Shown piece after piece: positions 27,254 through 37,367 of a DNA stretch of 64,000 nt (its first letter is position 1; the number at the start of each line of letters is the position of its first letter). This DNA is from Hoeflea_A sp965204935. Its GTDB lineage: Bacteria; Pseudomonadota; Alphaproteobacteria; Rhizobiales; Rhizobiaceae. The notes beneath the pieces are model-generated. The model did no database searches and was not told where the DNA came from. It was given only the letters and a program-made list of their open reading frames with translations. A program made the translations under genes and the position numbers. The stretch is from NCBI RefSeq assembly GCF_965204935.1, contig NZ_CBDBFO010000002.1; one strand, written 5' to 3'.

Positions 27254-28466
27254 TCGAATCGCTCCTGTAGACAACGGTTGCCGTGGCGATGGCCGCAATG
27301 CCCTCACGGCGGCCAATGAAGCCGATTTTCTCGTTCGTTGTTGCCTTCACCGAACACCGCTCGATCGACACGCCCAGGATCTCGGCAAGGCTTCGACGCA
27401 TCGCCTCCCTGTGCGGTCCGATTTTCGGCGCTTCGCAAATCAGCGTGACGTCCGCGTTCATGACTGTACCGCCGGCTTCGGCAACGATCTCAACGGCATG
27501 ACTGAGAAAGATGTGGGACGGTGCGCCGGCCCATTGCGGATCGGTGGGTGGGAAATGATCACCGATGTCGCCCGCGCCACAGGTCGCCAGCAGGGCATCG
27601 GTCAGAGCGTGAAGCGCGACATCCGCATCGGAGTGTCCCGACAGGGACCGGTCGTGCGGTATTTCGATGCCGCATAACATCACGTGGTCGCCTTCAACAA
27701 GGGCGTGGACATCATAACCATTGCCGGTGCGTACGTCCGGCAGGTCGGCCGCGCCATGCCGGTTGTTCAATTTTTCTCCTGCCAATTCGATATCTCCCGC
27801 GGTCGTCAATTTTATGTTTTCCGCGTCACCCTCAACCAGCGCAACCGGGAGGCTGGCCCATTCCGCTATGCTTGCGTCGTCCGTGAAATCCGCCTTTTGC
27901 GCGTCAGCCGCAGCGTGGTGTGCATCAAGAATTGGCCGGTACGCAAAGCCCTGCGGTGTCTGTGCCCCGTAAAGACCGGACCGCGAAACCGTTTTATCGA
28001 CATGGGCGCCGTCGGCGGACTTCTTGAGCGTATCAGCCACGGCAACGACCGGCAGAGCCGCTTGTTCGCCAGCTTCCAGCGTATCGATAACCCGGTCGAT
28101 CAAGGCACCGCTCACAAAGGGACGGACACCGTCGTGTATGAGGACGTGAGTGGGGTCGGCACCTTCCAGGGCTTCAAGTCCCTTGAGGACTGATTGCTGT
28201 CTTTGCGCGCCGCCTTCAACAACGATCAGCGCCGCCCGGGCATCCAGTTTTTCGGTGGCGCGTGAAAAAAGCACGTGATCATCCGGGTGTATGACGGCAA
28301 CGACCTGCGATATGCGGGGATGTTTCAAAAATGCATCGAGTGTCCATATCAGCACGTCGCGCCCACCAATCGGCCGGTACTGCTTCGGCCCGTCCTCAGG
28401 GTTTCCGGCGCGTTCGCCGCGGCCCGCCGCGACAATGATCGCCCCTATGGTTCCTGCATCCGACAT
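27246..28466 (-). CDS. ispDF: bifunctional IspD/IspF enzyme of the MEP isoprenoid pathway
   Basis: Fusion of 2-C-methylerythritol 4-phosphate cytidylyltransferase and 2-C-methylerythritol 2,4-cyclodiphosphate synthase. The IspD half (about residues 1-230) starts AIIVAAGRGERAGNPEDGPK. The IspF half starts GNGYDVHALVEGD with metal ligands D and H, followed by LSGHSDADVALHALTDALL and GDIGDHFPPTD. The fusion is known in alphaproteobacteria and some epsilonproteobacteria. ATG at 28466 is preferred; 28475 is also possible. It is divergent from dusB. Confidence 0.96.
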   Translation of the reverse strand: MSDAGTIGAIIVAAGRGERAGNPEDGPKQYRPIGGRDVLIWTLDAFLKHPRISQVVAVIHPDDHVLFSRATEKLDARAALIVVEGGAQRQQSVLKGLEALEGADPTHVLIHDGVRPFVSGALIDRVIDTLEAGEQAALPVVAVADTLKKSADGAHVDKTVSRSGLYGAQTPQGFAYRPILDAHHAAADAQKADFTDDASIAEWASLPVALVEGDAENIKLTTAGDIELAGEKLNNRHGAADLPDVRTGNGYDVHALVEGDHVMLCGIEIPHDRSLSGHSDADVALHALTDALLATCGAGDIGDHFPPTDPQWAGAPSHIFLSHAVEIVAEAGGTVMNADVTLICEAPKIGPHREAMRRSLAEILGVSIERCSVKATTNEKIGFIGRREGIAAIATATVVYRSDSNG

Positions 28467-28620
28467 GATGGCCATTCTTGATTGGAAAATGCTCGTTTGT
28501 GCTGTAACTGTCCTGCGCTGTTTTGACCAGCTTGCTTTCTCGTGAAAACTATCGATTTTTATTGGCCAATGCATAAATACTATGCAATGATGTGAGTTGC
28601 CTCTTTTTAGTGCAGATGGA

Positions 28621-29619
28621 ATGATCGAACAACCTTTCGCTATCGGACCCGTCCAGATCCGTAACAGGGCAATCCTGGCACCGATGTCAGGTATCAGCGA
28701 CCTGCCGTTTCGGCGGTTGGCCTGGCGCTTTGGCGCCGGCCTTGTTGTGACGGAGATGGTGGCCAGCCGGGAACTGGTTTGTGACCGCGATGAATCCTGG
28801 GCCCGCTTGCGCGGCGACGGGATCTCGCCACATATGGTTCAGCTTGCCGGACGGGAAGCCCGGTGGATGGCCGAGGCGGCGCGGATTGCACAGGACAATG
28901 GCGCTGACGTTATCGATATCAACATGGGTTGCCCGGCCAAAAAAGTGACCGGCGGATATTCCGGTTCAGCGCTCATGCGCGACCTCGATCACGCAGTCGG
29001 TCTCATTGAGGCGACGATCGGTGCTGTTTCGGTGCCTGTGACCGTCAAGATGCGCCTCGGGTGGGACGAACAATCGATCAATGCACCGGAACTTGCGCGA
29101 CGCGCGCAAGATTGCGGTGTTCAGATGATCACGGTGCACGGGCGCACCCGCAGCCAGTTCTACAAAGGGCGCGCTGACTGGGCGGCCATTCGCGCCGTAC
29201 GGGAGGCAATTTCCATTCCGCTCGTTGCCAATGGCGATGTCGAGACAAGGCAGGATGCGGAACGGATCCTTTCAGTCAGCGGCGCCGATGCCGTCATGGT
29301 GGGCCGCGCGTCACAGGGCAGACCATGGCTCGTTGGCCAACTCGCTGGGAATACGAGCGCGCCGCGAACCAGCGATGAGATCCTGGATCTGATCATTGAG
29401 CACTATGGAATGAACCTTGATCATCACGGTGCCGATGTCGGTGTGCGGCATTTCCGCAAGCACCTTGGCTGGTATCTGGATTTGCATGCAAAGGAATGTC
29501 CGGCGGAGCTGAAGGCACGGATCATGACCGGCCGCGACCAGAATGCCGTTATCGGTGACCTGCGATCGGCGTTTGGTCGGCCGGGCGGCAATGCCCAGTC
29601 CGAAAGGGCGGCCGCATGA
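28621..29619 (+). CDS. dusB: tRNA-dihydrouridine synthase B (NifR3 family)
   Basis: FMN enzyme that reduces specific uridines in the tRNA D-loop. It has 332 residues. Conserved parts are IRNRAILAPMSGISDLPFRR, the catalytic cysteine in DINMGCPAKKVTGGYSGSA and the FMN phosphate site GADAVMVGRASQGRPW. It is the first gene of the classic alphaproteobacterial nifR3-ntrB-ntrC operon and overlaps ntrB by 4 bp (ATGA). GATGGA precedes the ATG. Confidence 0.96.
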   Translation: MIEQPFAIGPVQIRNRAILAPMSGISDLPFRRLAWRFGAGLVVTEMVASRELVCDRDESWARLRGDGISPHMVQLAGREARWMAEAARIAQDNGADVIDINMGCPAKKVTGGYSGSALMRDLDHAVGLIEATIGAVSVPVTVKMRLGWDEQSINAPELARRAQDCGVQMITVHGRTRSQFYKGRADWAAIRAVREAISIPLVANGDVETRQDAERILSVSGADAVMVGRASQGRPWLVGQLAGNTSAPRTSDEILDLIIEHYGMNLDHHGADVGVRHFRKHLGWYLDLHAKECPAELKARIMTGRDQNAVIGDLRSAFGRPGGNAQSERAAA

Positions 29620-30749
29620 CGACCATGCAGGCAAAGACGGCCGGTCTCGTTGATGAAGCGGCCGGCGTCGTACTGGATGCCATCAGGCACCCTGTCATCA
29701 TGATCGACGAAAAGAGCTTGATCTCCTATGCCAATGGTGAGGCGGAGTCCTTCTTCGGCGCCAGCCGGGCGCAGTTGGCGCGTCGAAAACTCGATACATA
29801 TATTCCCTTCGGCAGCCCGTTGCTGGCGCTGATAGACCAGGTGCGCGAACGTCGCGCTCCGGTCAATGAATACCGCGTTGACGTGAGTTCCCCCAAGCTT
29901 GGAAGCGAGCGGCTGGTGGATCTCTATGTTGCGCCGGTGACGGATCAGGCGGGGTCGGTCGTCGTGCTCTTCCAGGAGCGTTCCATGGCTGACAAGATCG
30001 ACCGCCAGCTTACCCATCGTTCCGCCGCCAGATCGGTGACCGGGCTAGCCTCCATGCTCGCGCACGAGATAAAGAACCCGCTTTCCGGGATTAGGGGCGC
30101 GTCGCAATTGCTGGAAGCATCGGTGACCGACGAGGACAGGGCATTGACGCGGCTTATCCGCGATGAGACCGACCGGATCGTTTCGCTTGTCGACCGTATG
30201 GAGATTTTCTCCGACGAGCGGCCGGTCGACCGGGAGCCGGTCAACATCCACGCCGTGCTCGATCATGTCAAAGCGGTGGCTGCAGCGGGTTTTGCCAAGA
30301 AAATCAACATCATCGAGAATTACGATCCGTCATTGCCGCCGGTGTTCGCCAATCGCGACCAGCTGGTCCAGGTGTTCCTCAATCTGATCAAGAATGCCAG
30401 CGAGGCCTTGGCCTCGCAATCCAACGGGGAAATCACGCTGACAACGGCGTACCGTCCGGGCATCCGCTTGTCGATACCAGGTGCCAGCGAGCGCGTGTCG
30501 CTGCCGCTCGAATTTTGCGTCCAGGACAACGGGCCGGGTGTACCCGCCGATATCCTGCAACATCTGTTCGACCCGTTCATCACGACAAAGATCAACGGAT
30601 CGGGACTCGGGCTGGCACTGGTCGCCAAGATTGTTGGCGATCATGGCGGCATCGTTGAATGCGACAGCCAGAACAACAGGACGATCTTCCGCGTTCTTAT
30701 GCCAGCCTCGAAAGAGAACAGTCCAAAAGCCGGAGAAGAGAAGAAATGA
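29616..30749 (+). CDS. ntrB: NtrB, nitrogen regulation sensor histidine kinase
   Basis: Soluble kinase/phosphatase that controls NtrC according to nitrogen status through PII protein. It has 377 residues: a PAS domain (about residues 15-120; IRHPVIMIDEKSLISYANGE), a dimerisation and phosphoacceptor segment with the H-box LAHEIKNPLSGIRGASQLLE, and an ATPase domain with QVFLNLIKNASEAL, VQDNGPGV and GSGLGLALV. No membrane segment is seen. It overlaps both neighbours by 4 bp. Confidence 0.96.
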   Translation: MTTMQAKTAGLVDEAAGVVLDAIRHPVIMIDEKSLISYANGEAESFFGASRAQLARRKLDTYIPFGSPLLALIDQVRERRAPVNEYRVDVSSPKLGSERLVDLYVAPVTDQAGSVVVLFQERSMADKIDRQLTHRSAARSVTGLASMLAHEIKNPLSGIRGASQLLEASVTDEDRALTRLIRDETDRIVSLVDRMEIFSDERPVDREPVNIHAVLDHVKAVAAAGFAKKINIIENYDPSLPPVFANRDQLVQVFLNLIKNASEALASQSNGEITLTTAYRPGIRLSIPGASERVSLPLEFCVQDNGPGVPADILQHLFDPFITTKINGSGLGLALVAKIVGDHGGIVECDSQNNRTIFRVLMPASKENSPKAGEEKK

Positions 30750-32200
30750 GCAAAGCAACCATCCTGGTTGCCGATGACGACGCGGCAATCCGAACGGTGC
30801 TCAACCAGGCGCTCTCGCGTGCCGGCTATGACGTGCGCATCACATCAAACGCGGCAACGCTCTGGCGATGGGTTGCCGCCGGCGATGGCGATCTTGTCAT
30901 CACGGATGTCGTTATGCCGGGTGAGAACGCCTTCGATCTGTTGCCGCGCATCAAGAAGGCGCGCCCCGATCTTCCGGTTCTGGTGATGAGTGCGCAAAAC
31001 ACATTCATGACAGCGATCAAGGCGTCCGAACGCGGTGCATATGAATATCTGCCGAAACCCTTCGATCTGACCGAAATGATCGCCATTGTCGGACGCGCGC
31101 TTTCCGAACCGAAATCTGTTTCAAGCCAGGCGGAAGATGATCTTGGCGAGGGCATGCCGCTCGTCGGACGTTCGGCTGCGATGCAGGAAATCTATCGCGT
31201 GCTTGCCCGCCTCATGCAAACGGACCTGACGCTGATGATCACCGGAGAATCCGGGACCGGCAAGGAACTGGTGGCGCGTGCGCTGCATGACTATGGCAAG
31301 CGCCGCAACGGACCGTTCGTTGCAATCAACATGGCGGCGATACCGCGCGACCTCATCGAATCAGAGCTCTTCGGCCACGAAAAGGGCGCTTTCACCGGCG
31401 CACAGACACGGTCGAGCGGCCGGTTTGAACAGGCGGAAGGCGGGACGCTGTTCCTGGACGAGATCGGCGACATGCCGATGGATGCCCAGACGCGGTTGCT
31501 GCGCGTGTTGCAACAGGGCGAGTATACGACGGTCGGCGGGCGTACACCGATCCGCACGGATGTTCGGATTGTCGCGGCAACGAACAAGGACCTGAAAACA
31601 TCCATCAACCAGGGGCTCTTCAGAGAGGACCTCTTTTATCGGCTCAACGTTGTGCCGCTGCGGCTTCCGCCACTGCGGGACCGGGCCGAGGACATTCCCG
31701 ATCTGGTGCGCCATTTCAGCAGCGAGGCCGAGAGGGAAGGGCTGCAGGCCAAGCGCTTCGAGGCATCGGCACTCGACAGGCTGAAGGGATATCCCTGGCC
31801 GGGCAATGTGCGCGAACTCGAAAACTTCGTCCGGCGAATCACGGCGCTTTATCCGCAGGACGCCATCACGGCAGAAATCGTCGAATCGGAACTGCAAAGC
31901 GAAAGCGGCGGCGAAGCAGCCAGTTCAATCGGCAATATCGCCAGCAATGCGACCATATCGCAGGCTGTCGAAGACAATATGCGACGTTATTTCGCCCAAT
32001 TCGGCTCGGACCTGCCGCCACCCGGGCTTTATCACCGTGTTTTGGAAGAGGTCGAGCATCCGCTGGTGCTTGCTGCTTTGACCGCTACGCACGGAAATCA
32101 AATAAAAGCGGCTGAGTTACTTGGTCTGAACAGAAATACTTTGCGCAAGAAAATACGAGAACTTGGTGTTTCTGTTTACCGTTCCCCAAGAAGCGCTTGA
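30746..32200 (+). CDS. ntrC: NtrC, sigma-54-dependent nitrogen response regulator
   Basis: Activates sigma-54 promoters of nitrogen assimilation genes when phosphorylated. It has 484 residues. The receiver domain has phospho-acceptor Asp54 (VITDVVMPG). The AAA+ domain has Walker A GESGTGKELVARAL, the sigma-54 contact loop GAFTGA in HEKGAFTGAQTRSSG, and Walker B GTLFLDEIGDMP. The C-terminal Fis-type helix-turn-helix includes QIKAAELLGLNRNTLRKKI. The start is set by the ATGA overlap with ntrB. Confidence 0.97.
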   Translation: MSKATILVADDDAAIRTVLNQALSRAGYDVRITSNAATLWRWVAAGDGDLVITDVVMPGENAFDLLPRIKKARPDLPVLVMSAQNTFMTAIKASERGAYEYLPKPFDLTEMIAIVGRALSEPKSVSSQAEDDLGEGMPLVGRSAAMQEIYRVLARLMQTDLTLMITGESGTGKELVARALHDYGKRRNGPFVAINMAAIPRDLIESELFGHEKGAFTGAQTRSSGRFEQAEGGTLFLDEIGDMPMDAQTRLLRVLQQGEYTTVGGRTPIRTDVRIVAATNKDLKTSINQGLFREDLFYRLNVVPLRLPPLRDRAEDIPDLVRHFSSEAEREGLQAKRFEASALDRLKGYPWPGNVRELENFVRRITALYPQDAITAEIVESELQSESGGEAASSIGNIASNATISQAVEDNMRRYFAQFGSDLPPPGLYHRVLEEVEHPLVLAALTATHGNQIKAAELLGLNRNTLRKKIRELGVSVYRSPRSA

Positions 32201-32305
32201 CCGACGCCTCTTACAGTTGCATTTTCGCCACAAAGCGTTGCAACAAGGCAACGCTGTGGCAAGTCATGTCATAGAGCAAAAGCGTAAAGGACTGCTGGGG
32301 ACCCG

Positions 32306-34582
32306 ATGACAGTCGGCAGCACACTTTCCTCTGCGGACGGTACATCGTCAGCACCGCCTGCACAAAACAGAGATCGGCGGAAACTGCTTGCGCTTCCCGG
32401 TGTCGTCATCGTCGTGTGCGCGCTGGTCTGCGCAATCGTCTCCTTTGTCATCCTGATGGGCCTGACCCCGATTGCCCCGCGCAACGAAGTCGTACTGACC
32501 GCCGTTATCGTCAACCTGGTGTTTGTCCTCGCCCTGATCGGCCTGATCATGCGCGAGATATCCAATATACTGGCCGCGCGCAGGCGAGGACGTGCCGCTT
32601 CCCGGCTGCATGTGCGCATCATCGTACTGTTCAGCGTCGTGGCCATATTGCCGGCGATCCTCGTCGCGATTGTGGCCAGCATCACGCTCGATATCGGCCT
32701 CGACCGCTGGTTTTCGCTGCGAACGAAGGAAATCGTCAACTCGTCGCTCAGTGTCGCCGAAGCCTATGTGAACGAAAACGCCCGCTACCTGCAGGGTCAA
32801 ACCGTCTCCATGGCCAATGATCTCGATTCGGCGCGAACGCTCTACAGCCTCGACCGGACCGGCTTTAATGTGCTCGTGACGCGCCAGGCGATCGGCCGCG
32901 GTCTGCTGGCGGCAAGCGTGCTGCGCAGCGACGGCAGCGTTATCGTCAAGGCAGACATCAAGACCGACAATCCGTTGCCGAGTGTACCGCTTGTCGCCCT
33001 TGAAGTCGCTGCGGCGGGCGAACCGGCGCTCATCCCTCCCGGTGCAACCAACATCGTCGGCGCCGTGATCAAGCTGCAGAATATTCCCGGTGCGTTTCTC
33101 TATACCATTCGTGCGGTAGATCCCAATGTCATCCGCTCCATGCGGCTGATGGAGGAAAACACTGAGGAATACAGGGCGCTTGAAGAGGACCGACGCCCGA
33201 TTCAGCTCGCCTTCGCGATCCTTTATCTCGGCTTTGCGTTGATCGTGTTGCTTTCTGCCATCTGGACAGCAATCGCCGTCGCGGACCGAATCGTCCGGCC
33301 GATACGGCAACTTATCGGCGCAGCCGATGATGTCGCAAGCGGTGATCTCGAAGTCAGTGTTCCGGTAAAGGCATCGGATGGTGATGTTGGAAATTTATCG
33401 AAGACTTTCAATAATATGATTGAAGAACTTCGTGTCCAACGTGATGAAATTATCTCTGCGCGCGACGAAATGGACGAGCGGCGCCGGTTTACCGAAGCGG
33501 TCCTGTCCGGTGTGACCGCCGGTGTTATCGGCGTGCATGATGACGGGTTTATCTCCATCGCAAACCGGTCGGCGGAGATCATGCTCGGCGTCGAGGCCGG
33601 CGCACTGGTCGGCAAACAATTGTCCGATGTCGCGCCGGAAGTCGCGCCTGTTCTCGCCAGTGCGGCGATCTGGCACCGCAAGGAGTATCGGAGCCAGGTG
33701 ACCGTGATGCGCAACGGCCTGGAACGCACCCTCAATGTGCAGGCAACGCAGGAGGGACCGCATCAGGGTCTGGAATCCTATGTGGTGACGCTGGATGACA
33801 TTACCGATCTGGTGATCGCTCAAAGGTCGACAGCCTGGGCCGAGGTTGCGCGGCGCATCGCCCACGAGATCAAGAACCCGCTGACCCCGATCCAGCTTTC
33901 AGCCGAGCGCATCAAGCGGCGTTACGGCAGACAGATATCGGATGATGATCGGGACGTCTTTGACCAGTGCACGGATACGATCGTCCGGCAAGTTGAGGAT
34001 ATCGGCCGGATGGTCGACGAATTCTCGGCTTTTGCGCGCATGCCCAAGCCTGCCAAGGAAGAGCATGATCTGCGCGAAATACTCAAGGACGCCATTTTCC
34101 TTCGCGAAATGAGTCGCAATGACATCGAATTTGAACGCGAACTTGGCGACGAACCGCTGACGGGTTTTTACGATTCGCGCATGCTTGGGCAGGCATTCGG
34201 GAACCTGATCAAGAACGCGACCGAGGCGATTGACGCCCTCGGAGCGGATCAGCAGCGCAACGGGCGCAAGATCATGGTGCGGGCTGCGCGTGCACAGGGC
34301 GAGACGATCCAGGTCGATGTCATAGACAACGGCAAGGGGCTTCCGGTGGAAAACCGCAACCGCATCTTCGAGCCGTATATGACCATGCGGGAGAAGGGCA
34401 CAGGCCTCGGTTTGGCCATTGTAAAGAAGATTATCGATGAACATGGCGGTGTGCTCGAGCTACACGACGCACCCATGGAATTCGATCCGGACGGCGGTGC
34501 GATGATCCGTGTTGTCCTGCCGGCAGATCCCAAGGAAAGCGGCTCTAATGCGATGGGAGAAGTAAGAGCAGATGGCGTCTGA
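32306..34582 (+). CDS. ntrY: NtrY, membrane sensor histidine kinase
   Basis: Membrane-bound kinase of the NtrY/NtrX system, linked in alphaproteobacteria to nitrogen and redox sensing. It has 758 residues. Two membrane segments lie near the N-terminus (about 30-80), one near 105-125 and one near 300-325, framing a periplasmic sensor region. A HAMP domain (RIVRPIRQLIGAADDVASG), a PAS domain, the H-box RRIAHEIKNPLTPIQLSAER and the ATPase motifs NLIKNATEAI, DNGKGLP and GTGLGLAIVKK follow. It overlaps ntrX by 11 bp. Confidence 0.96.
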   Translation: MTVGSTLSSADGTSSAPPAQNRDRRKLLALPGVVIVVCALVCAIVSFVILMGLTPIAPRNEVVLTAVIVNLVFVLALIGLIMREISNILAARRRGRAASRLHVRIIVLFSVVAILPAILVAIVASITLDIGLDRWFSLRTKEIVNSSLSVAEAYVNENARYLQGQTVSMANDLDSARTLYSLDRTGFNVLVTRQAIGRGLLAASVLRSDGSVIVKADIKTDNPLPSVPLVALEVAAAGEPALIPPGATNIVGAVIKLQNIPGAFLYTIRAVDPNVIRSMRLMEENTEEYRALEEDRRPIQLAFAILYLGFALIVLLSAIWTAIAVADRIVRPIRQLIGAADDVASGDLEVSVPVKASDGDVGNLSKTFNNMIEELRVQRDEIISARDEMDERRRFTEAVLSGVTAGVIGVHDDGFISIANRSAEIMLGVEAGALVGKQLSDVAPEVAPVLASAAIWHRKEYRSQVTVMRNGLERTLNVQATQEGPHQGLESYVVTLDDITDLVIAQRSTAWAEVARRIAHEIKNPLTPIQLSAERIKRRYGRQISDDDRDVFDQCTDTIVRQVEDIGRMVDEFSAFARMPKPAKEEHDLREILKDAIFLREMSRNDIEFERELGDEPLTGFYDSRMLGQAFGNLIKNATEAIDALGADQQRNGRKIMVRAARAQGETIQVDVIDNGKGLPVENRNRIFEPYMTMREKGTGLGLAIVKKIIDEHGGVLELHDAPMEFDPDGGAMIRVVLPADPKESGSNAMGEVRADGV

Positions 34583-35936
34583 CATTCTAGTTGTCGATGA
34601 CGAGGAGGATATCCGCGAACTTGTTTCGGGTATTCTTTCCGATGAAGGGCATGAAGCTCGCACTGCGGGCGACAGCGACAGTGCCCTGCGGGCCATTGCC
34701 GAGCGCGTACCACGCCTTGTCTTTCTCGACATATGGCTGCAGGGCAGCCGCCTCGACGGTCTCGCATTGCTGGATGAAATCAAAGCCAGGCATCCGCATT
34801 TGCCGGTGGTGATGATCTCCGGACACGGCAATATTGAAACCGCGGTCTCGGCGATACGGCGCGGTGCCTATGATTTCATTGAAAAGCCGTTCAAGGCCGA
34901 CCGGCTGGTTCTGGTCGCTGAACGCGCGCTGGAGACCTCCAACCTGAAAAGGGAGGTCGATGAACTCAAGCGCCGCTCGGGAGATCCGGTGGATCTCACC
35001 GGAACATCGGTTGCGATATCGCAGCTCCGGCAGCTGATCGAGAAGGTGGCGCCGACGAACAGCCGCGTGATGATCCTTGGCCCTTCGGGTTCGGGCAAGG
35101 AGCTGGTTGCGCGGCTGATCCATCGGTACTCGTCGCGCAGTGACGGACCATTCGTGGCGCTCAACGCCGCGGCAATCACGCCTGAACGCATGGAAATAGC
35201 GCTGTTCGGCACGGAGACGGCAAACGGGCAGGAACGCAAAGTCGGCGCTCTCGAAGAAGCTCACGGCGGCATCCTGTATCTTGACGAGATTGCCGACATG
35301 CCGAAGGGGACGCAGAACAAGATCCTTCGGGTGCTTGTTGATCAGCAGTTCGAACGTGTCGGCGGCTCGAAGCGGGTCAGTGTGGATATCCGGGTGGTCT
35401 CCTCGACATCCCGAAATCTCGAACACCTGATCGGTGAGGGCGGTTTTCGCGAGGACCTCTATCACAGGCTGGCGGTGGTTCCGGTTCGGGTTCCTTCGCT
35501 GGCCGAGCGGCGGGAAGATATCCCGTTCCTGGTCGATCAGTTCATGAAACAGATCAGCGAACAGGTGGGTATCAAGGCACGGCCCATCGGCGATGATGCT
35601 ATGGCTGTCCTGCAGGCGCATGACTGGCCCGGCAATATCCGGCAACTGCGCAACAATATCGAGCGGTTGATGATCCTCACGAGAAGCGATAACGGCAGCG
35701 GATCGATCACAGCGGACATGCTGCCCAAGGAAATCGGCGAAATGCTGCCGAATGTTTCGGGGGAGGACGAGAACCACGTCATGACGCTGCCGCTTCGCGA
35801 GGCAAGGGAGCTTTTCGAGCGCGAATATCTGGTTGCCCAGATCAACCGGTTTGGCGGCAATATCTCCAAGACCGCCGAATTCGTCGGCATGGAACGGTCT
35901 GCTTTACATAGAAAGCTGAAAACGCTTGGTCTATAA
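34572..35936 (+). CDS. ntrX: NtrX, response regulator with AAA+ domain lacking GAFTGA
   Basis: Response regulator partner of NtrY, 454 residues. The receiver domain has Asp53 (LVFLDIWLQG). The AAA+ domain has Walker A GPSGSGKELVARL and Walker B GGILYLDEIADMP. Where NtrC has GAFTGA, this protein reads ALFGTETANGQERKVGALEE, so the sigma-54 contact loop is missing. The C-terminal helix-turn-helix ends KTAEFVGMERSALHRKLKTL. It probably binds DNA but does not activate sigma-54 in the NtrC manner; that is inference from the missing loop. Confidence 0.96.
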   Translation: MASDILVVDDEEDIRELVSGILSDEGHEARTAGDSDSALRAIAERVPRLVFLDIWLQGSRLDGLALLDEIKARHPHLPVVMISGHGNIETAVSAIRRGAYDFIEKPFKADRLVLVAERALETSNLKREVDELKRRSGDPVDLTGTSVAISQLRQLIEKVAPTNSRVMILGPSGSGKELVARLIHRYSSRSDGPFVALNAAAITPERMEIALFGTETANGQERKVGALEEAHGGILYLDEIADMPKGTQNKILRVLVDQQFERVGGSKRVSVDIRVVSSTSRNLEHLIGEGGFREDLYHRLAVVPVRVPSLAERREDIPFLVDQFMKQISEQVGIKARPIGDDAMAVLQAHDWPGNIRQLRNNIERLMILTRSDNGSGSITADMLPKEIGEMLPNVSGEDENHVMTLPLREARELFEREYLVAQINRFGGNISKTAEFVGMERSALHRKLKTLGL

Positions 35937-35985
35937 GATTCGCAAGGGACGAATTCTTTGTAGAGCACGATAAGGACCGGACGGC

Positions 35986-37362
35986 ATGAAAGTCATCATC
36001 TGCGGGGCAGGGCGCGTCGGTTATGGCATTGCCGAGCGCCTTTCCACAGAAGACAACGATGTCTCGGTTATCGATACCTCGCCACCGTTGATCCACGCCA
36101 TCCGGGAATCGCTTGATGTGCGGGGATATGTCGGTCACGGCGCGCATCCGGAGGTGCTTGCACAGGCGGGTGCCGACCAGGCGGACATGATTATCGCCGT
36201 TACGCTCTACGACGAAATCAACATGGTTGCCTGCCAGGTGGCGCATTCGCTGTTCAATGTGCCGACGAAGATCGCCCGCATTCGTGCGCAGAGCTACCTG
36301 GCGTCGCATTATTCGGACCTGTTCTCACGCGAAAACATGCCGATCGATGTCATCATCTCGCCGGAGATCGAGGTGGGCCAAATGGTATTGCGCCGTATCG
36401 CGCTTCCGGGCGCCAATGACGCGGTTCGGTTTTCCGACGATTCCATAACCATGGTGGCGATCGAGTGCCTTGAGGACTGCCCGGTGGTCAACACGCCGCT
36501 GGAGCAACTCAGCGACCTTTTCCCGGACCTGACGGCGACCGTCGTCGGCGTGTGGCGCGACAACAACCTGATCGTACCGCACTCCTCGGATCAGCTGATC
36601 ACCGGTGACCTGGCATTTGTCATATGCGACCGCAACCATGTCAGGCGAACACTCGGCCTGTTCGGGCATGAGGAGCCCGAAGCAACACGGATTGTGATTT
36701 CCGGAGGCGGCAATATCGGCTTCTTCGTCGCCAAGACGATCGAGGAACGCCAGCCGCGCACCAAGGTCAAGATCATCGAATATGACCGGGAGCGGGCGGT
36801 CAGCATTGCCGATGATCTCAGCCGCACCGTGGTGCTGAACGGCTCGTCGCTCGATCAGCAGATTCTGGTCGAGGCGGACATCCAGGATGCGGACCTGATG
36901 GTGGCGCTGACCAATGACGACCAGGTCAACATTCTTTCCAGCGTCATGGCCAAGCGCCTCGGTTGCAAAGCGAACCTTGCGCTGATCAACAGCCCCGCCT
37001 TTCTGGACTTCACCAAGACGCTGGGCATCGATGCGTCGGTCAATCCAAGGGCCGTGACCATCTCCCGCATCCTGCAGCATGTGCGACGCGGCCGGATCCT
37101 TGCCGTCCACAGTATCCAGCAGGGGGCGGCCGAAGTGATCGAAGCAGAGGCGCTGGAAACATCGCCGATTGTCGGAACGGAACTCCGGGATCTCGACCTG
37201 CCGCACGGAATACGCCTGGGCGCGCTGTACCGTGACGGTACGGTCATGCGTCCGGACGGTGACAGCAAAATCAAGACCGGCGACCGTGTCGTGTTGCTGG
37301 CGAAGACGGATTCGGTCCGCCACGTCGAGCAGCTATTTCGCGTCAGCCTGGAATTCTTTTAA
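35986..37362 (+). CDS. trkA: TrkA, potassium-uptake regulatory NAD-binding protein
   Basis: Peripheral membrane subunit that gates the Trk potassium channel. It has 458 residues with two Rossmann/RCK-N units (first at MKVIICGAGRVGYGIAERL, second near IVISGGGNIGFFVAKTIEE), each followed by an RCK-C domain (the last near GDRVVLLAKTDSVRHVEQLF). It is followed after 5 bp by the channel subunit gene trkH. Location after ntrX is common in Rhizobiales. Confidence 0.96.
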   Translation: MKVIICGAGRVGYGIAERLSTEDNDVSVIDTSPPLIHAIRESLDVRGYVGHGAHPEVLAQAGADQADMIIAVTLYDEINMVACQVAHSLFNVPTKIARIRAQSYLASHYSDLFSRENMPIDVIISPEIEVGQMVLRRIALPGANDAVRFSDDSITMVAIECLEDCPVVNTPLEQLSDLFPDLTATVVGVWRDNNLIVPHSSDQLITGDLAFVICDRNHVRRTLGLFGHEEPEATRIVISGGGNIGFFVAKTIEERQPRTKVKIIEYDRERAVSIADDLSRTVVLNGSSLDQQILVEADIQDADLMVALTNDDQVNILSSVMAKRLGCKANLALINSPAFLDFTKTLGIDASVNPRAVTISRILQHVRRGRILAVHSIQQGAAEVIEAEALETSPIVGTELRDLDLPHGIRLGALYRDGTVMRPDGDSKIKTGDRVVLLAKTDSVRHVEQLFRVSLEFF

Positions 37363-37367
37363 ACGCC

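Noticed and set aside
32348..33310. 320-codon leftward open frame opposite ntrY
   Set aside because: Covers the well-conserved ntrY sequence on the other strand; no recognisable protein.
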